A DNA stretch of 64,000 bases from Salvator merianae. Lineage: Eukaryota > Chordata > Lepidosauria > Squamata > Teiidae. The position numbers and the translations under genes were made by a program. Positions within the stretch are counted from its first letter, which is position 1, and every line of letters starts with the position of its first letter. This document shows, piece after piece, positions 33,977 to 46,400 of this stretch. Below the pieces are notes generated by a model, which had not been told where the DNA came from, searched no databases, and worked only from the letters and a program-made list of their open reading frames with translations. The stretch covers positions 114,026,635 to 114,090,634 of the forward strand of contig QVOM02000034.1 in assembly GCA_003586115.2 (NCBI GenBank), given 5' to 3'.

Positions 33977-35156
33977 GGCCACTTTCCAACACGGCATTTA
34001 ATCAGTTTACAGGCCATCTTCAGTTCCTGCTGGCCTGTCATGATCTTACCGTTCTGTAGTTTTTCTGGACTAAATTGGTGAAATCCGGACTACTTTGCAT
34101 TCAGATTTAATGAGTTCTCAAGCTGTTCCAGATCGCTAGCGTGCTTTACTTTGTGATGTGGGGAAGGGGACTATTTGGGAGGGACTGTACTTTTTGGGAG
34201 GCGTGCAGAGGGAGGGATCCCCATTTTGTGCCGTCCAATGACAGACTTTGTGAGTGGGCAGAAAGCACAATAGTTTCATCTGCCTCCATTATCCCACCTT
34301 CTGTCACTGCCAGGGGAAAAGAAACTGCCCTCCTTTTTACTTCGCTAAGCTGCGGTCCTTTCTCTTTCTTTATCCCACATTCGACACCGCCAGGAAGAAA
34401 TTAAAGGCCTCCTCCACTTCCGACTGCTCTTTAAACCCAAAAATAAACTGCGCATGTTTGGGGTTGCAGTCCTCTTGCCCCAACAAAGAACCCACTCAAG
34501 ATGAGTTTTGCCGTCGGCAGCACACAGCTACACAGTGGGGACACATGCCACTGCGGATGTCTCGGGGGCAGAGACCATTTGCTGGTGATGAACTGCACTA
34601 TCAAGATCATAGAGCCCCCCCACGTTCCCTCCCCACATTTCCCCTTCGTCACGGACCTCTCCCTGCTTTTGCGCTACTTTTAAATTGTGCAATTGCACAA
34701 AAGTGCACTTGCAAGGGAGCAGAAATCGCCATCAGCCCTTTAAAAAGCTTAATTGTGTGGTACACATAGTTTTAAAGTTCTTCTTGTGTAGATAGAGGCT
34801 GTAGTGGGGAGAAGGAGCAAATGGCGAATGACTAGTAACGCTGCCAAGTGAATCCATGTTCTGAGGCAGCAGCGGGGATATACGGAGAGCGGAGCTTGAC
34901 TTTCCTGCCCCGTGATGTCAAGATTTGAACGTTGGGACTGCAGCCAATCACTGACTGCACAGAAAGGAGAATTTGACGAGGGGTGGAGGCAGAAAACGTA
35001 CTGTTTCTCCGTGCCAAGCACGGGAAATATCAGTGTGGGAACGAGCAAGTACGAATTGAGTCCATGTTAAACTGTAACTGTGGGAATGATCAGAAGACAA
35101 ATTCAGTCCTTGTATTCTTCTGATATGGATTAAATTTACAATGTCGGACCACGGCC
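33977..35156 (+). mobile_element. Inner DNA transposon, inserted into its own relative
   Basis: About 1180 bp with ends GGCCACTTTCCAACACGGCATT and AATGTCGGACCACGGCC. The host sequence at the break is CCAAG on the left (33973-33977) and CCAGG on the right (35156-35160), a 5-bp duplication with one change; the one-base overlap with the element end is an unresolved choice of boundary. CpG content is higher than in the outer copy, as expected if it arrived later. A 171-codon open frame (34254-34769) lacks any domain and is not proposed as a gene. Confidence 0.8.
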
Positions 35157-35362
35157 CAGGTGGATCCATGTTCTAAGACAGCAAGGGGTGGAGGTAGAAA
35201 AAGTATGGTTTCCACGTGAGATGCACAGGAAACATCAGGTGAGAATGAGTAAGTCCGGATTGAGTCCATGTTAAAATGCAAATGACGGAACAATTAGAAG
35301 ATGAACTCAGTCCTCGTACTCCTCGTACAATACAGATTAATTTTACAATGTCAGACTGTGCC

Positions 35363-36875
35363 CTTGAAGATTTTATAAAATTCTTTTTGGGTACTGTTTG
35401 CCCACTTACCCTGACTGTTACACTTAAAGAGGAAGCTTTCCTGCTAATTGAACTGATTTTCTGCCTCAGAGGCTGCATCTTCTGGATATCACAGGTAGCT
35501 GCTGAAATCTACCTTGTTTGTGACTGTTCTTGCTTTTCTTTTCTTTTCTTTCTTTTCCTTTCTTTTCTTTTCTGTAAGGTATAGAGCTCTCTGTTTAATT
35601 ATCTGTCTTCCATCCTTGTAGAGGTGAGCAAACATTCACAAAGGCAGGTTCCATGTGATGACAGAACTCAAACAAAGATTGCTTAGAATGATCTTTATCA
35701 GTCTTGCCATCATCTACAATGGTGGTTTGCTGTTCACACACCTGTCAACTGTTGCAGGTAAGGGAAACACTGTACAAGGGGAACTCTTGTTCCCTGATTC
35801 AGTTTCACTTAGAGTGTGTTCGACAAGCACAGGAAGTTGTATTTAATTATTGAGTCACAAGATTATGAAGGGAAAGGACTGCTGCAACTGACACTCTCAT
35901 GGTTGTCAGATTTTCACCCACCCACTTCAGTTCAAGTCTGTGTAGGTTATTATTATTTTTTTCTTTCCATCAACGCAAGCTGATCTTGCTTGCCACTGAT
36001 TAAGGAAAGAAAAAAACTCTCCTTATGATTGTGGGATCAAATACATAGCAATAATAGCCTTATGAACAAGTGTTTTATTGCTCTTTAGAATGTTCTATCC
36101 AAAAAATATTTACACCAGAAAGGACTCCCTATTGACTGTGAAAGAAAAGCTAATAAATGTATGCAGGTCATTTCCTTCTTTCACTCAGAATAAAAGGATA
36201 GGTTTAAGGTATGGATTTTAAGAATGTCTTGCTGGATCAAGCCTAAGTCACAATTAAGTGCCTGAAAGAGCATAACTGAATGCCTGAAGGAGCAAAATAT
36301 AAACACAACTCACCACCAGCAGAATACAACCATAATAGCATTTTCCCTATTCCTGTCTCTTTTTCCTGTAGGTAGAATCCACATGCTTTTAAGGGGGGAG
36401 TGCTTTCTCCAGCCATGAATGTGACAATTGTGCTGTTCCACTCCCCCCCTGCTCATGACCACATAAGCATCGAAGCTGGGGAACTTTCGTTCCCTGTCTT
36501 CAATGTTTCTGACTGACCCTATTTTAGAACACAAAGGAAATGGTCCTAGGAATCAAAGATTTTTCTGTGTAACACACGTAAGTCAGGAGAGCTGTCATCA
36601 CCCCTCTACATAGCAGCAGCAAGGAAAGAATGGTAGAAAGCATTGTAAGTGTTTTTTTTTCCTCTTCTGCAGAAGAACTGAAAAGCACTTCTGATGGTAC
36701 CTTCCACTCCTTTATAGTGGAATGGTGGTGTGATGGATATGAGATCGTGCAGGTTCAATGTCCTTGGGCCATCTTTTATTACTACTGAACAATGTGTCCT
36801 GTAATGGAGCCATTTGCTCTAAGCACCATTGACCGAATGTTTTGGATCACAGCTGTAATACAACAGACAGTATTT
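35363..36875. other. Unassigned sequence, TTTTC repeat at 35532-35574
   Basis: A TTTTC/TTTC microsatellite lies at 35532-35574. The remainder shows no gene. Confidence 0.55.
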
Positions 36876-36940
36876 TTCTTCCTTCCTTCCTTCCTTCCTT
36901 CCTTCCTTCCTTCCTTCCTTCCTTCCTTCTTCCTTTCTTT
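36876..36940 (+). repeat. CCTT microsatellite
   Basis: About fourteen CCTT units, all-pyrimidine on the plus strand. Confidence 0.96.
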
Positions 36941-37244
36941 TCAGAAAGACCATGATTATTTTTGCTAGGACTATCTTTTGCCAGTTCTAGAAGCACTAAC
37001 ATTTACAAAAAGATTAAAGCAGAACAGAATGTGAAGTTCACAGTGAACCCAGGCAGAAGAGATGAAGTAGATTAAATGTACTATCAAAAACATTTCAGAG
37101 TTTATTTGTAAAAGAAAAGTCTAATATTTGTGATTGTAGATTTGTTCAAAATTCTGTATATGCACATACATAAATGTTCCAAACTCTGCAATGAAAGTGC
37201 AGAACATGCTAAAAATAAATAAATAATGAATACAGGCTTTAGCT

Positions 37245-37400
37245 ATTCCCATACTAGTGTGGTCCAGGAAGTGTTCGAAGGGGCTTGGGTAGATCCACTA
37301 TCATGGGAAAGCTCAGGGCCCTCTCCTCCTGGAACACTCCATCCGCACAGGATGGAGAATAGAGTGGGTTAGGGCTCCCAAAATAGTACCCTATCCTGAT
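37245..37400. mobile_element. Eroded MITE relative
   Basis: Shares CTAGT.TG, CTCCATCC..CAGGATGGAG and AGGGC words with the element at 49939-50183. The CTCCATCC/GGATGGAG pair is itself an inverted repeat. Ends were not located. Confidence 0.4.
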
Positions 37401-37755
37401 ATATCAGTGGACTAGTGAGAGCCCCTTTTGGCTCATGTTCCAGGAAGCACCACTACCAAAAAGGACTCTCCTGCAAATATAAAGGCTGTGAATGAATTTC
37501 ATGGCCTTCAAAAGCTCCAGTGTCAGCTGAAAAGGGACAGGCTGGGTTGTTTGAAATGTGGATGCCCCTGTCCCACTCCTGCAGCCCATGAGACAGGTTG
37601 AATATCCCAGGCCAGGGTACCCCTATTTGGCCTGAGACAGAGGGACAAAATGAAGAAATGGCCTTTGATATAGATTGTCTAAGCAATCTGCTTGATCTCT
37701 GAATAGTATTGGAGAATATGAATTCACTGAAAAGGTTTAGCACATTGTTGATATC
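37401..37755. other. Unassigned sequence, no gene seen
   Basis: Moderate GC, open frames to 96 codons without motif. Confidence 0.5.
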
Positions 37756-37835
37756 CCAGACTATAAACTGTAGTTCAATGATACTGGCCTGTTTTGCATG
37801 CAGAAGGTCACAGGTTCAGTCACGAGCATTTCAAT
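37756..37835 (+). mobile_element. tRNA-derived SINE head fragment
   Basis: TAAACTGTAGTTCAATGATA...TTTTGCATGCAGAAGGTCAC.GGTTCAGTC follows the order of RNA polymerase III A box, anticodon arm and B box seen in tRNA-derived SINEs. The B box GGTTCAGTC is nearly intact; the A box is decayed. No body or tail is obvious before a TCTC-rich run. Confidence 0.6.
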
Positions 37836-40075
37836 AATGCTAATACTAATTCTCTCTCTCTGTCTTCCTCTCTCTCACACACACTCGCATACACATTCTC
37901 CAACTCCACTTCCCCCATAACTTTTAAAAAAGTGAAACATAACCCATAAAGTTTTGCATTCCTTTAAAGAATGGGAGGTCTTCTTTGAAACTATTAATAG
38001 CATGAGACATAGTGTCTTTGTTGCAAGGGGGAAAAAAGCCATTTCAGAGAGTGTGGCATGTACTGACTCATATGTCCTAGGGTAACTTCTGAACTTCTGC
38101 CGTGACATTAAGAAGGAAATGGAGGTGGGTGGCATATCAGCACAGGGTGGAAGAGAGATGAAAGTTGGTTGGTGCCTCTGAGGCAGAGTGTAGACCCTAG
38201 ATAAGTATGTCAAACTTCTTGTCTAGTGGCACCCACTATATATGAACAGGACACAAACAACAATGGCTTATTATCTATGTGCTGCACAGTGTCATGTACT
38301 TGAAAGCACAGTATAAAATAAGCTTCCTTTGAACCAGTTAAGTGTTTTTGCACATTTTAATTTACAGCCTTGATTACTAACTTTAGACAGTAAGAATTTA
38401 GGATAAGATTAAAATAGGGTAGGTGAGGATGAAAATGGGAAGGAGTCCTTGAATAACATATTTGCATGGAGAACTGATAGAAGTATCACTTCTAATAAGC
38501 TGAGATTATGAGCTAATCTTCTCACTTGGTCTTCTGTACCTGACAAAACATGAAGGTGGAGAAAAATGTCATGAGCATAGCAACTGCAAATAAAAAAAGT
38601 AAAAGACTGTGTAGATTTGGACACTCTCCGCATGACAAGGGGAAAGCCTGAAGTAATGGCAGGCCAGCTTTTGCCCATCACTGTGACCCTCCACACATGT
38701 GGGGCTCTCCTGCCATGTAAAAGACTTAACATCTGTCTGACAAAGGCTATTGTGACACCTATTATTTTTCCTGTTTTCCCACCTTGAACATCTTTGCTTC
38801 TCCTCATCCCTTCAGCACAGCTTTGCCAACATTATCAATACCCCTTTATAAAAAAAAGAATCAAAATTAGGTAGGAAGATTCAAGGGAACTCTCTCTCTT
38901 TCTCCTCACTGCTCTGTCATGGGTCATACTCGGGAAAACTCTGAGAGCCATTTCATTCTCCCTTCCTACTGTGAGACCTCTGTTACAAAACAAGGGCTCC
39001 AAAAGGGAAAATCTTTAAGCCTTACCCTTGGCTTAAAGTTAGGTATGAAGCAGAAAAAAATGATTTTATCCTGTTTTGCATTACTAAGCTCTGGAAGAAA
39101 AAGTCTTGAACCTTCTCCTTCGTCCTTTCCTAAATATCCCCTTTTTTTCTCAACAAGGTATTGGAGTGATCTTTGGAATCTTCAGGACAGATAAACATGA
39201 ATCTTTGGGGATTTGGGGGGATGGTACAGAGGAATGGGGTGGCTTTGCTGGAAATCCAAGCTAATTAGGCTCAGTTAGGAAAGTCTACTTTAAACAAGAG
39301 GCAGGATAGGACAACTCTGCTGTATAATTTATAGATCTTATTACTCTTTATCCTCTTCATACTGTAACTTCTTTCAAGCTTCCCACCACCACAAACGAGG
39401 TAACTAAGAAACTTTAATTACTCTGCTTTAACTTTTAGACTGCCTCTTGTTTAAACTAGTAATCCCATCACCTGTATCAATTGTTAATCAAGTTGCTTGC
39501 TAATTGAAGTTAATCCCATTTCTACTAGCCTACCTAGAAACTTTGTCCTCCTTCTTTGTACCATTTAAAACTGTTTTAAATCAACTTTTTAATTGTTCTA
39601 ATTTACTTTTAAAAAAAAAAAAAGTAACATTCTTTATGAACCTGTCTGGTCAATTTCCCCTTCCCTGCCAGGTACTTCCCCGTTAAATCAAATCTGTTGT
39701 CTGAACAATCTCACTTTTCTGAACATGTACAGAGTGCCAGTGCAATTATCCTAACATTCCTACCCCCAATTCACTAGTCTACTTTGTCCGCCTTCTGTGC
39801 CTTAAGCATGACTGTTTGTGTTTTTCTTTTCTTCCAAGGGCACAGTCAGTCAACCACCACACTCCACTTCAAAGTGTTCTTTCCCTCCCTCCCTCCTCAC
39901 CTCCTCTAATGTTCATTATATTTTCCTCATTCAGACATGCTCAATAGAAATCTGCATAGAGATGGTCTCTTGACCATCAAATGAATTATATGTATATAGA
40001 TTCTAGATATAGCCCATTAACACTGAGCTCTTGGATGGCATAGAGTCTACCTGGTCATAGGTTCCTCACTCCACT

Positions 40076-40077
<2 letters not shown>
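37836..40077. other. Unassigned sequence, no gene seen
   Basis: CT/CA-rich patch at about 37850-37895 and A runs near 39610. A 132-codon minus-strand open frame (38409-38807) shows no motif and has no splice or promoter support. Confidence 0.5.

Positions 40078-40115
<38 letters not shown>
40078..40115. repeat. TA microsatellite
   Basis: About nineteen AT units, self-complementary and prone to cruciform and length error. Confidence 0.96.
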
Positions 40116-40118
<3 letters not shown>

Positions 40119-40555
40119 TTTTTATTTAAATCATATTGGCAATGGCAAATGCTTCTGTACTGTTGCCAAGATAACTGCATAGATTTAAACATGCAGGCAC
40201 TGAGAGATGGGCTTTGCTTGGAGGTACTTTGACCTTTACCTTATAAAAAACAAAACAAAAATGCTAGGTTAGTATTTATGTGCATAAGTTCCCATATACA
40301 AATTTTATTAAGATTGATGTCATTTCTTTTTGTTTTTGAAGATTCGTTATTTTTGTTCACCACAATATGTAAAAATCATTGTAACTGGAGGACCTCGCAT
40401 AAATATTGTAGAATGTTGGAGAGGGAGGGAAGCTAGGTTGTTAATATTATTGTCACAATTACTAATATTTTTTCCCCTGTTGTTATAATATTATTTTTAG
40501 ATACAAGTCATTTCCTACATTTTGATGGAAGATATAGGGGATTTCCCAGATTGGC

Positions 40556-40760
40556 CATAAGAACGTAAGAGGAGCCCTACTGGATCAGGCCACAATCCAT
40601 CTAGTGGATCATCCCATCTTACACAATGTCTGCCGATTGCCTCTGGACATTTGCAAGCAGAAAACAAAGGGAAACACTTGCTCTTGAAATCCTGCAAATG
40701 GCCTTTAGAAACATCCTGTCTGTCTATGAATCTTATCAGCTACATATCACCTGGGTATCA
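40556..40760 (-). mobile_element. CR1-group LINE 3' fragment, minus strand
   Basis: CATAAGAACGTAAGAGGAGCC..CTGGATCAGGCCA.AATCCATCTAGT is the reverse complement of the CR1-group 3' terminus that closes 41150-41632 (CTTATGTTCTTATG). GCAAATGGCCTTTAGA near 40695-40710 also has its reverse complement at about 41475-41490. The 5' boundary is approximate. Confidence 0.78.
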
Positions 40761-40874
40761 TTGTCTAGGCAGCATTATATCAATACTGATAAGGGATCAT
40801 GGATGCTGATCTGGCTGTGGCTGGAGCTGGGCTGGGCTGGAGATGACTAACAACCCAGCATATTAAAATATCTC

Positions 40875-40876
<2 letters not shown>

Positions 40877-40905
<29 letters not shown>

Positions 40906-40907
40906 CA
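40877..40907 (+). repeat. AAAAC microsatellite
   Basis: Six AAAAC units. Confidence 0.9.
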
Positions 40908-41149
40908 TGGAGTATAGAATATAGCTAAAAGGAATTTGGCTAAGTGTCTACATACCTTTCCCTCAAAATCATAGTGGAAGGGGCCAGAATCTTTTTTCTC
41001 CTTGTTATTATCAGGATAATAGAATTTCTCCAATACGTTACCAACTGTGTCAGTGTCACTTTCATCATCTGCACGACCCTCTTAAGTATGCCTTTATTTA
41101 TGTCAATTGAAAAAAAAAATCTGTAGGGGAAACTTATAGGGTTTCCTTA

Positions 41150-41632
41150 TAGGCTGCAATGTCTTGAACTCTTCAGTCTGGAAAGGCAGTATTTAAGAGG
41201 GGATGTGATTGAAGCATATAAAATCATGCACAGTATGGAAAAAACATTTCCTCTGTTGCAGGGGGCACTCTATGAAGCTGATGGACAGGAGAGTTAGGAC
41301 CAGCAAGGGAAAGCATTTTTCATCCAGAGTGTCACTGGTCTATAGTGGAAGCAACCCAACCTGGATAGCTTTAAGAATGGATTGGGCAGATTCATGGAGG
41401 TCCAGTGTATCAATGACTACTAGGATGGATGCCTAGGTACTGCCTCTGGGATGCAGAGACAAGCAGGATTCCTCTAAAGGCCATTTGCAGGTCATTGAGA
41501 ACAGGTGAAGGTTTAGTCTTCAACTTCTGCTTGAGAATGCCCAGAAGCAATTGATGGACCACTGTGTGAAACAGGATATTGGACTAGATGAGCCATGACC
41601 TAATCCAGCAAGGCTCCTCTTATGTTCTTATG
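41150..41632 (+). mobile_element. CR1-group LINE 3' fragment, plus strand
   Basis: Decayed C-terminal coding and 3' untranslated text: GGCAGTATTTAAGAGGGGATGTGATTGAAG, ATAAAATCATGCACAGTATGG, GGACTAGATGAGCCATGACC and the terminus CTCTTATGTTCTTATG. Multiple frame breaks. Its 3' end faces away from that of 40556-40760, so the pair makes an inverted repeat with about 400 bp between. Confidence 0.8.
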
Positions 41633-43904
41633 GTGCCACCAGTACATAAAATACACAGAATAAAATTTGAATCCACCTGGAGAAATCACAGGGAAAAGTC
41701 TCCAAAATGTAAGATGGGCAATACAGTAAATCTACATACACACCAGCTCAACAGAAGCAAAACAAACACAAAAGGTAACAGTAACAGTAAAATGTTTGGG
41801 GACTAGAATAATAAATTAATATAGCACTGAAAGAAAGATATAGTTTTAATAGATAGTCCTCCTTACAAGAACATTCCACAATCAAAGAACTGCTACCAAG
41901 AAGGAAGTTTTAAGGCAACACTGGGATTTCCAGTGTGAAGAACACTTGAAGACAGTCTCTGATAATAAAGGATTTTAATTTGAATTAATTATTTATCGGA
42001 TCTTGAAATGCTGACAACTTGATTTCCACAAAAATTTACATCAGTCTTCTTGCATTCTTAAGTAAATATGGCATCACACATGGGCACCACAACCATATGG
42101 GATGTTAAAGTAGGATGTCTCTTTCCACCAGTCCTTGGTACAATCTTCAATTTACATCAGTGGCATTCACAGGTTGCCTTGAAAGCATTATGTGACCTTC
42201 TTTTCTGAATGGTTCACTTCACTCCTGCCACATTAGAACAAGCAGTTGCCATGACACTGTGATATGACATTATAGTAATATGTAGATGCAGCCTAAGTGA
42301 TGATGCCTTATTATCGACTTTTCTCCATGGCAAGAGCTAGGCCTATATGAAGGAGACCCTGAAGTTAGGGAAAAAAAACCATATCAAGTATTTTCTATTA
42401 AAAAGATGGAAGAAAAAATGCCAGTGTTTACAGTTAAATTCTGTTTGATTATGCATCAAACAGTAAATAGCAGTTTCAGTAAATAAGAACTCTGAATGGA
42501 TTAAGCAAAGTTCAGATGAATTGATAAAGCATTGCTAAGCTTCATTAAGCAGGCAAATTAAATTAGAATTCAGCTTAATTGTGAAGGATCACAATGATAA
42601 GGATCTGACGACACTAAGGATACTAAATGCTTGCATGATTTTTTTTTGTTTGTTTTAAAAGTCCATCTTATTTTTAATAAACACTAGGTATGTTCAAGTA
42701 GTGTCAGAGTAGCTGCTTGTTGGAAAATTTTTGATTTGGATTATTTTATGGAAGAACAGTCAGATTCAATAGCTTATATGATCACTTACAACTCCATTAT
42801 TCTAAGAAAGAAGCTCAGAAGTTACAGCTTTATTTATATACTTATGATCTGTGAGTACAATTGAAACTTCTAGCTTCATCGCCTAGTAGGATTTGGATAA
42901 TTTAGGTCTGGGAGGGATGGATTTTTCCATTGTTCAAAATCCCCATTTGATTCAGATATGTTCCTTGTAAATCATACCAGCAGCCATTGCTCCCTAAGGG
43001 TTGTTAGGACAATTGAAGGAGATGTTGAGAGGTCCTGCCCAGGAAAACAAAGAATTCTGACCAATCCAAACCATGTTTTGGTTGTAGCTGCAGTGTGGTA
43101 CTGCTGGCACCAGAAAATGCAAAACATTTTTTGGGTTTTTTTCCAACAACAGCAGGATCACAGAAGAGAAATGTAACTACCATTGACCAAGCCTGACTTT
43201 TCACAGTCTCCAAGAGACAAAGGATGCTTCTTTTGGAGTGCTTGGGTAGCTGTTGAGTTTGGCGTTTTTTGTTTGTTTCTAATCGCACACTGTGTATTCA
43301 TCATATAAGGGGCCATTGCAGTCTAATCCTGCGCCTGAAGAACAACTATGAAAATTATAAATTGGGAGCATTGATAACAATCAATCAAACAAACAGAATT
43401 ACTCTATGTTGACTGGAGGGGATAATCAGTGGAAGCCACAAGTTTCTGAAGTCTCTATTTTCTCTGCTATACCTGGGAGGACTCCACCAGAATCATGCCA
43501 AGCACAGAACAGCATTATGAGCAATGCTGCTAGAGCATCCCTTCTAGGAACCTGTGGCTTCATACGGATTCAGTGGTGCACAATGATGCTACTTCTGACA
43601 AAGATAGGATTTCAAAGGCAGAAAATACTTTTTGCTTATTCCCATTGGTCAGAATTGTCTCTTATATTGCAACAAACATATGAAGCGTGAAAATCTCCAT
43701 GAATCTTTACTACACCTGTCTACATACCTAGAACACCTGGAGGCATCTGGAAAAGTAACCTTTGCTAGCTTTTCTCCACTTGCAGCAACAGAAGGTACCT
43801 TGTGGCAATTGTGCCTCCCTATTTCCAAGCACAACCACTGACAGAGGTGTCATTTTTGAAGGGTACAATTTGCTGCCCTGAATGAAGACCATCCACGACT
43901 GAAA
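41633..43904. other. Unassigned AT-rich sequence, no gene seen
   Basis: No gene or repeat recognised; open frames at most 94 codons. Confidence 0.55.
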
Positions 43905-44392
43905 CTTATGGCTATTTTCTCACTTACAACAGTAAAATGTTCGAATTAGCACGGTTCCGGCCAGTCAGGATCAGGTACAGTGATGAGCATTCACATTTGT
44001 CAGCAATGGAACAGTTTGCGAGCTGCCCAGCAGGGGGAGCAGTGCGAATGGGAATGCACTAGCTAGGTAGCTGTGTCTGAACCCAGAGAAGCTGTGTCCA
44101 GACCCCAAAGTCTGAACCTGGATCTAAACTGTCTAACAGCACCTGTGCAGTTCCCACCCCACTGCCATTCCACACCAGAAAGTGGTGTGAATACACCTTC
44201 CTTGATCTGCACCTGATCATGCAAGTCAGCTTCCAGACTACAATTTTCTTGGCCAGCGCTATTCAGCTTCAGGTGAGCATCAGGTGGTCTTCAGCAGGTT
44301 TCAGGTCGGCTGGGGCTGTTTGCAGGTGTGAACGCTCCACACTAGTGAATGTCCTGGAGCGTTCCATTTTCTAAGTGCAAACAGGCCCTATG
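43905..44392 (+). mobile_element. MITE-like DNA transposon, group A
   Basis: Element 43910-44387 (478 bp). Right end CTAAGTGCAAACAGGCC is intact, left end GGCTATTTTCTCACTTAC is mutated. Interior keeps the group A order: ACAGT..AATGTTCGAATTAGCACGG, TGCCATTCC, GTGGTGTGAATACACC, GATCATGCAAGTC, GGTGAGCATCAGGTGG. The 21-bp array is reduced to about one unit, unlike the 14.2 and 20.6 kb copies. Flanks CTTAT/CTATG are an imperfect duplication. Confidence 0.82.
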
Positions 44393-44525
44393 CCTCTGAA
44401 CTTACCAATTGAGATGTATAGTTCAGTGGCAGATAACAACACCTCCCACATGCACCTTGGCTGGTAAGAGGAGACCTGGTCACTGAGTATTTCTGAGATA
44501 TGATGAGAAGAATGGAGATAAAAAA

Positions 44526-44630
44526 AGGAGGAGGAGGAGGAGGAGAAGAAGAAGAAGAAGAAGAAGAAGAAGAAGAAGAAGAAGAAGAAGAAGAAGAAGA
44601 AGAAGAAGAAGAAGAAGAAGAAGAAGAAAG
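44526..44630 (+). repeat. GGA then GAA triplet microsatellite
   Basis: Six GGA units change into about 28 GAA units, all-purine for just over 100 bp. Translates as a poly-Glu frame that is not a gene. Confidence 0.97.
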
Positions 44631-46109
44631 AAATAATTCAATTGCAATGCCATATATCCTCAGTAAATCTCCACACTTCCAGTACTAAAGCTAAGAGCTT
44701 CTTTTATTCTCTTTATTTCTGTTATTTGGGAAATGGGTATAAAATTCATTATGTCAATCTCCATGATGACAGGCAAATAAATAATTCTCCTATAAATGCT
44801 GTCTTTGTTTTGAGTAGGCATATGGAACAGATCAGTTTCCCTTGCACATGATAAATAGATCAGTGTGCATTTATGCTGTGCACAAAGCTTGAAGAATGCA
44901 GATGCACTGTTAAATGTATGTGATTTAGAAAATGATTTGTTTAGCAGAAAGAAGTAATAATAAAGGGACCCTGGCAAAGAGCTACTCAGTTCAATCACAG
45001 ATTACAAAGCAACTTCAGAATTTCCGCGAAAAAGATTTTTCAGGAATGATATAAACAAATCTCAAATTAATCTCTCCTTTGTTCCTAATCTCTCTCTATG
45101 TCAAAGGATTATGCAAGCTTTATCTCCTATCAGATATTAAATTTCAGTTATCCATAATAGCTTGTTGGAGAGGGGTCAATTTAAGTAAGGGAGAAAATGG
45201 ACATGTAAGAAAGTTCAGAGACCTTTACACTCTGATATACAATATCTGATTTTTAGCCCATTGTCACGGGGCTACAGGTTAGTAACAAAAAGGATTGTCA
45301 CGGAAATTAACAGCTGGTGAAGAATTGCTGCAAAGACCAAAACTCACACCTAACATGTTCTTTGTTATATCTATGTTTTCTAAATAATTTCAAGTCAAAT
45401 AAAGTATTTTGACTGATGAAGTTCCAGAGGTAAGACCAGCCTTCTCCTGTATGAAGACAGCATACAGCTAACCACTGTTCCAGGCACTATTCCAAGAAAT
45501 TTGAGTCTTAATAAAATAGAAATTCAATATAAATAATAATGCAGAGTTTGGGAGAGATAGATTCATCAAGTGGCATAAATGGCACAATCTGAGCAAAACA
45601 AAAAGCTTTAGCCTGTTGATTTTTCTTACTAAAATCCTTTTTTAAAAAAATCAGTATCTATCAGTTAGATTCACATTTAGCTGCTTGCATTCCTTTCCAT
45701 TGTGTCTTCTGTGCACGCACACACGTTTTGACTTGGTTGTTTGCTCCTCTCCTTGGTGAAGGATATATAGAAAGGCAAATTTCAGCAAGGTTCTGAAATA
45801 TTACAAAACTTTACAGCTATTTTATTTCTCAAGACAATCAGTAGCACATGAGATTATTCTGAGACATACTAAAACAGTAATCAGAAGAGTGGTGCTTCCC
45901 AGCTAACATCTACACTTCTCTAAATAAAATACAATGTCTGAGAAATCCTGGAAAAATAAATAAATGGCAACTGCAGAAGCACCAGCAAAATCATCCCTGC
46001 TAATAGAGGAAATTAAACCATTTCCAACCCCATACAGCAGGACCATAGCTGGGAAGGAATGGACCTTTGGCCAAGAAAGCAAGATAGGACCCAGTAGAGA
46101 TAAGCCAAG
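44631..46109. other. Unassigned AT-rich sequence, no gene seen
   Basis: No gene or repeat recognised. The 112-codon minus-strand open frame at 44660-44998 has no motif. Confidence 0.55.
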
Positions 46110-46400
46110 CGAGTTCAAATTCAGACCACTTCAAATCAAACCAGGGGATTCAACTGGTTCAAATTCAAACTAAATCACTCTGATGTTTGGGGGGCTGGTT
46201 TGAACTTGAGCCAAACCAAGAGGATTCACTCAAACTGCTTCAAACCACCTTCTTTGAACTGGTTAGAGTTCTTAATATTTTTACCTTTTAAAAGACTTTT
46301 TACATTGCATTTCTGTCCAGAACCAGGTCAAACAGTTCTAAGTTTGAATCAAAACAGTTTGAGCTGGTTTGATTTCAAACCAAGTCTCCATTTTCACGTT
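46110..46400. repeat. GTTCAAA/TTTGAAC-rich interspersed repeat, copy 2
   Basis: Dense run of GTTCAAATTCA, CTTCAAATCAAACC, GGTTTGAACTTGAGCC, GAACTGGTT and ACTTTTTA words in both orientations. Shares the CCTTTTAAAAGACTTTTTAC neighbour with 5582-5760. Class unknown. Confidence 0.55.

Larger units (their letters stand above)
32761..35362 (+). mobile_element. Outer DNA transposon, split by a related element
   Basis: Left end GGCGTGTTCTGACATAGCAT (32761 on) and right end TTACAATGTCAGACTGTGCC (to 35362) are inverted repeats. The left part 32761-33976 parallels the inner element base by base over most of its length; the right part 35157-35362 parallels the last third of the inner element (AATCCATGTTCT, GGGTGGAGGYAGAAAA, ATTGAGTCCATGTTAAA). 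Joining the two parts at CCAAG/TGGATCC gives the same junction the inner copy has uninterrupted (CCAAG/TGAATCC). Non-autonomous: no transposase frame. Flanks CTATG/CTTGA give no exact duplication. Confidence 0.8.

Noticed and set aside
34254..34769. 171-codon plus-strand open frame in the inner transposon
   Set aside because: The outer copy does not keep it open, no transposase DDE-type motif is visible, and frame choice is arbitrary.
33977..35362. Tandem duplication as an explanation for 32761-35362
   Set aside because: The left unit repeats at one end and the right unit at the other in X-X-Y-Y order with a 5-bp duplication at the break; simple tandem duplication would give X-Y-X-Y.
38409..38807. 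132-codon minus-strand open frame as an exon
   Set aside because: No motif, no convincing splice sites and no neighbouring exon.
44500..44688. Poly-Glu protein
   Set aside because: Direct translation of the GAA microsatellite.
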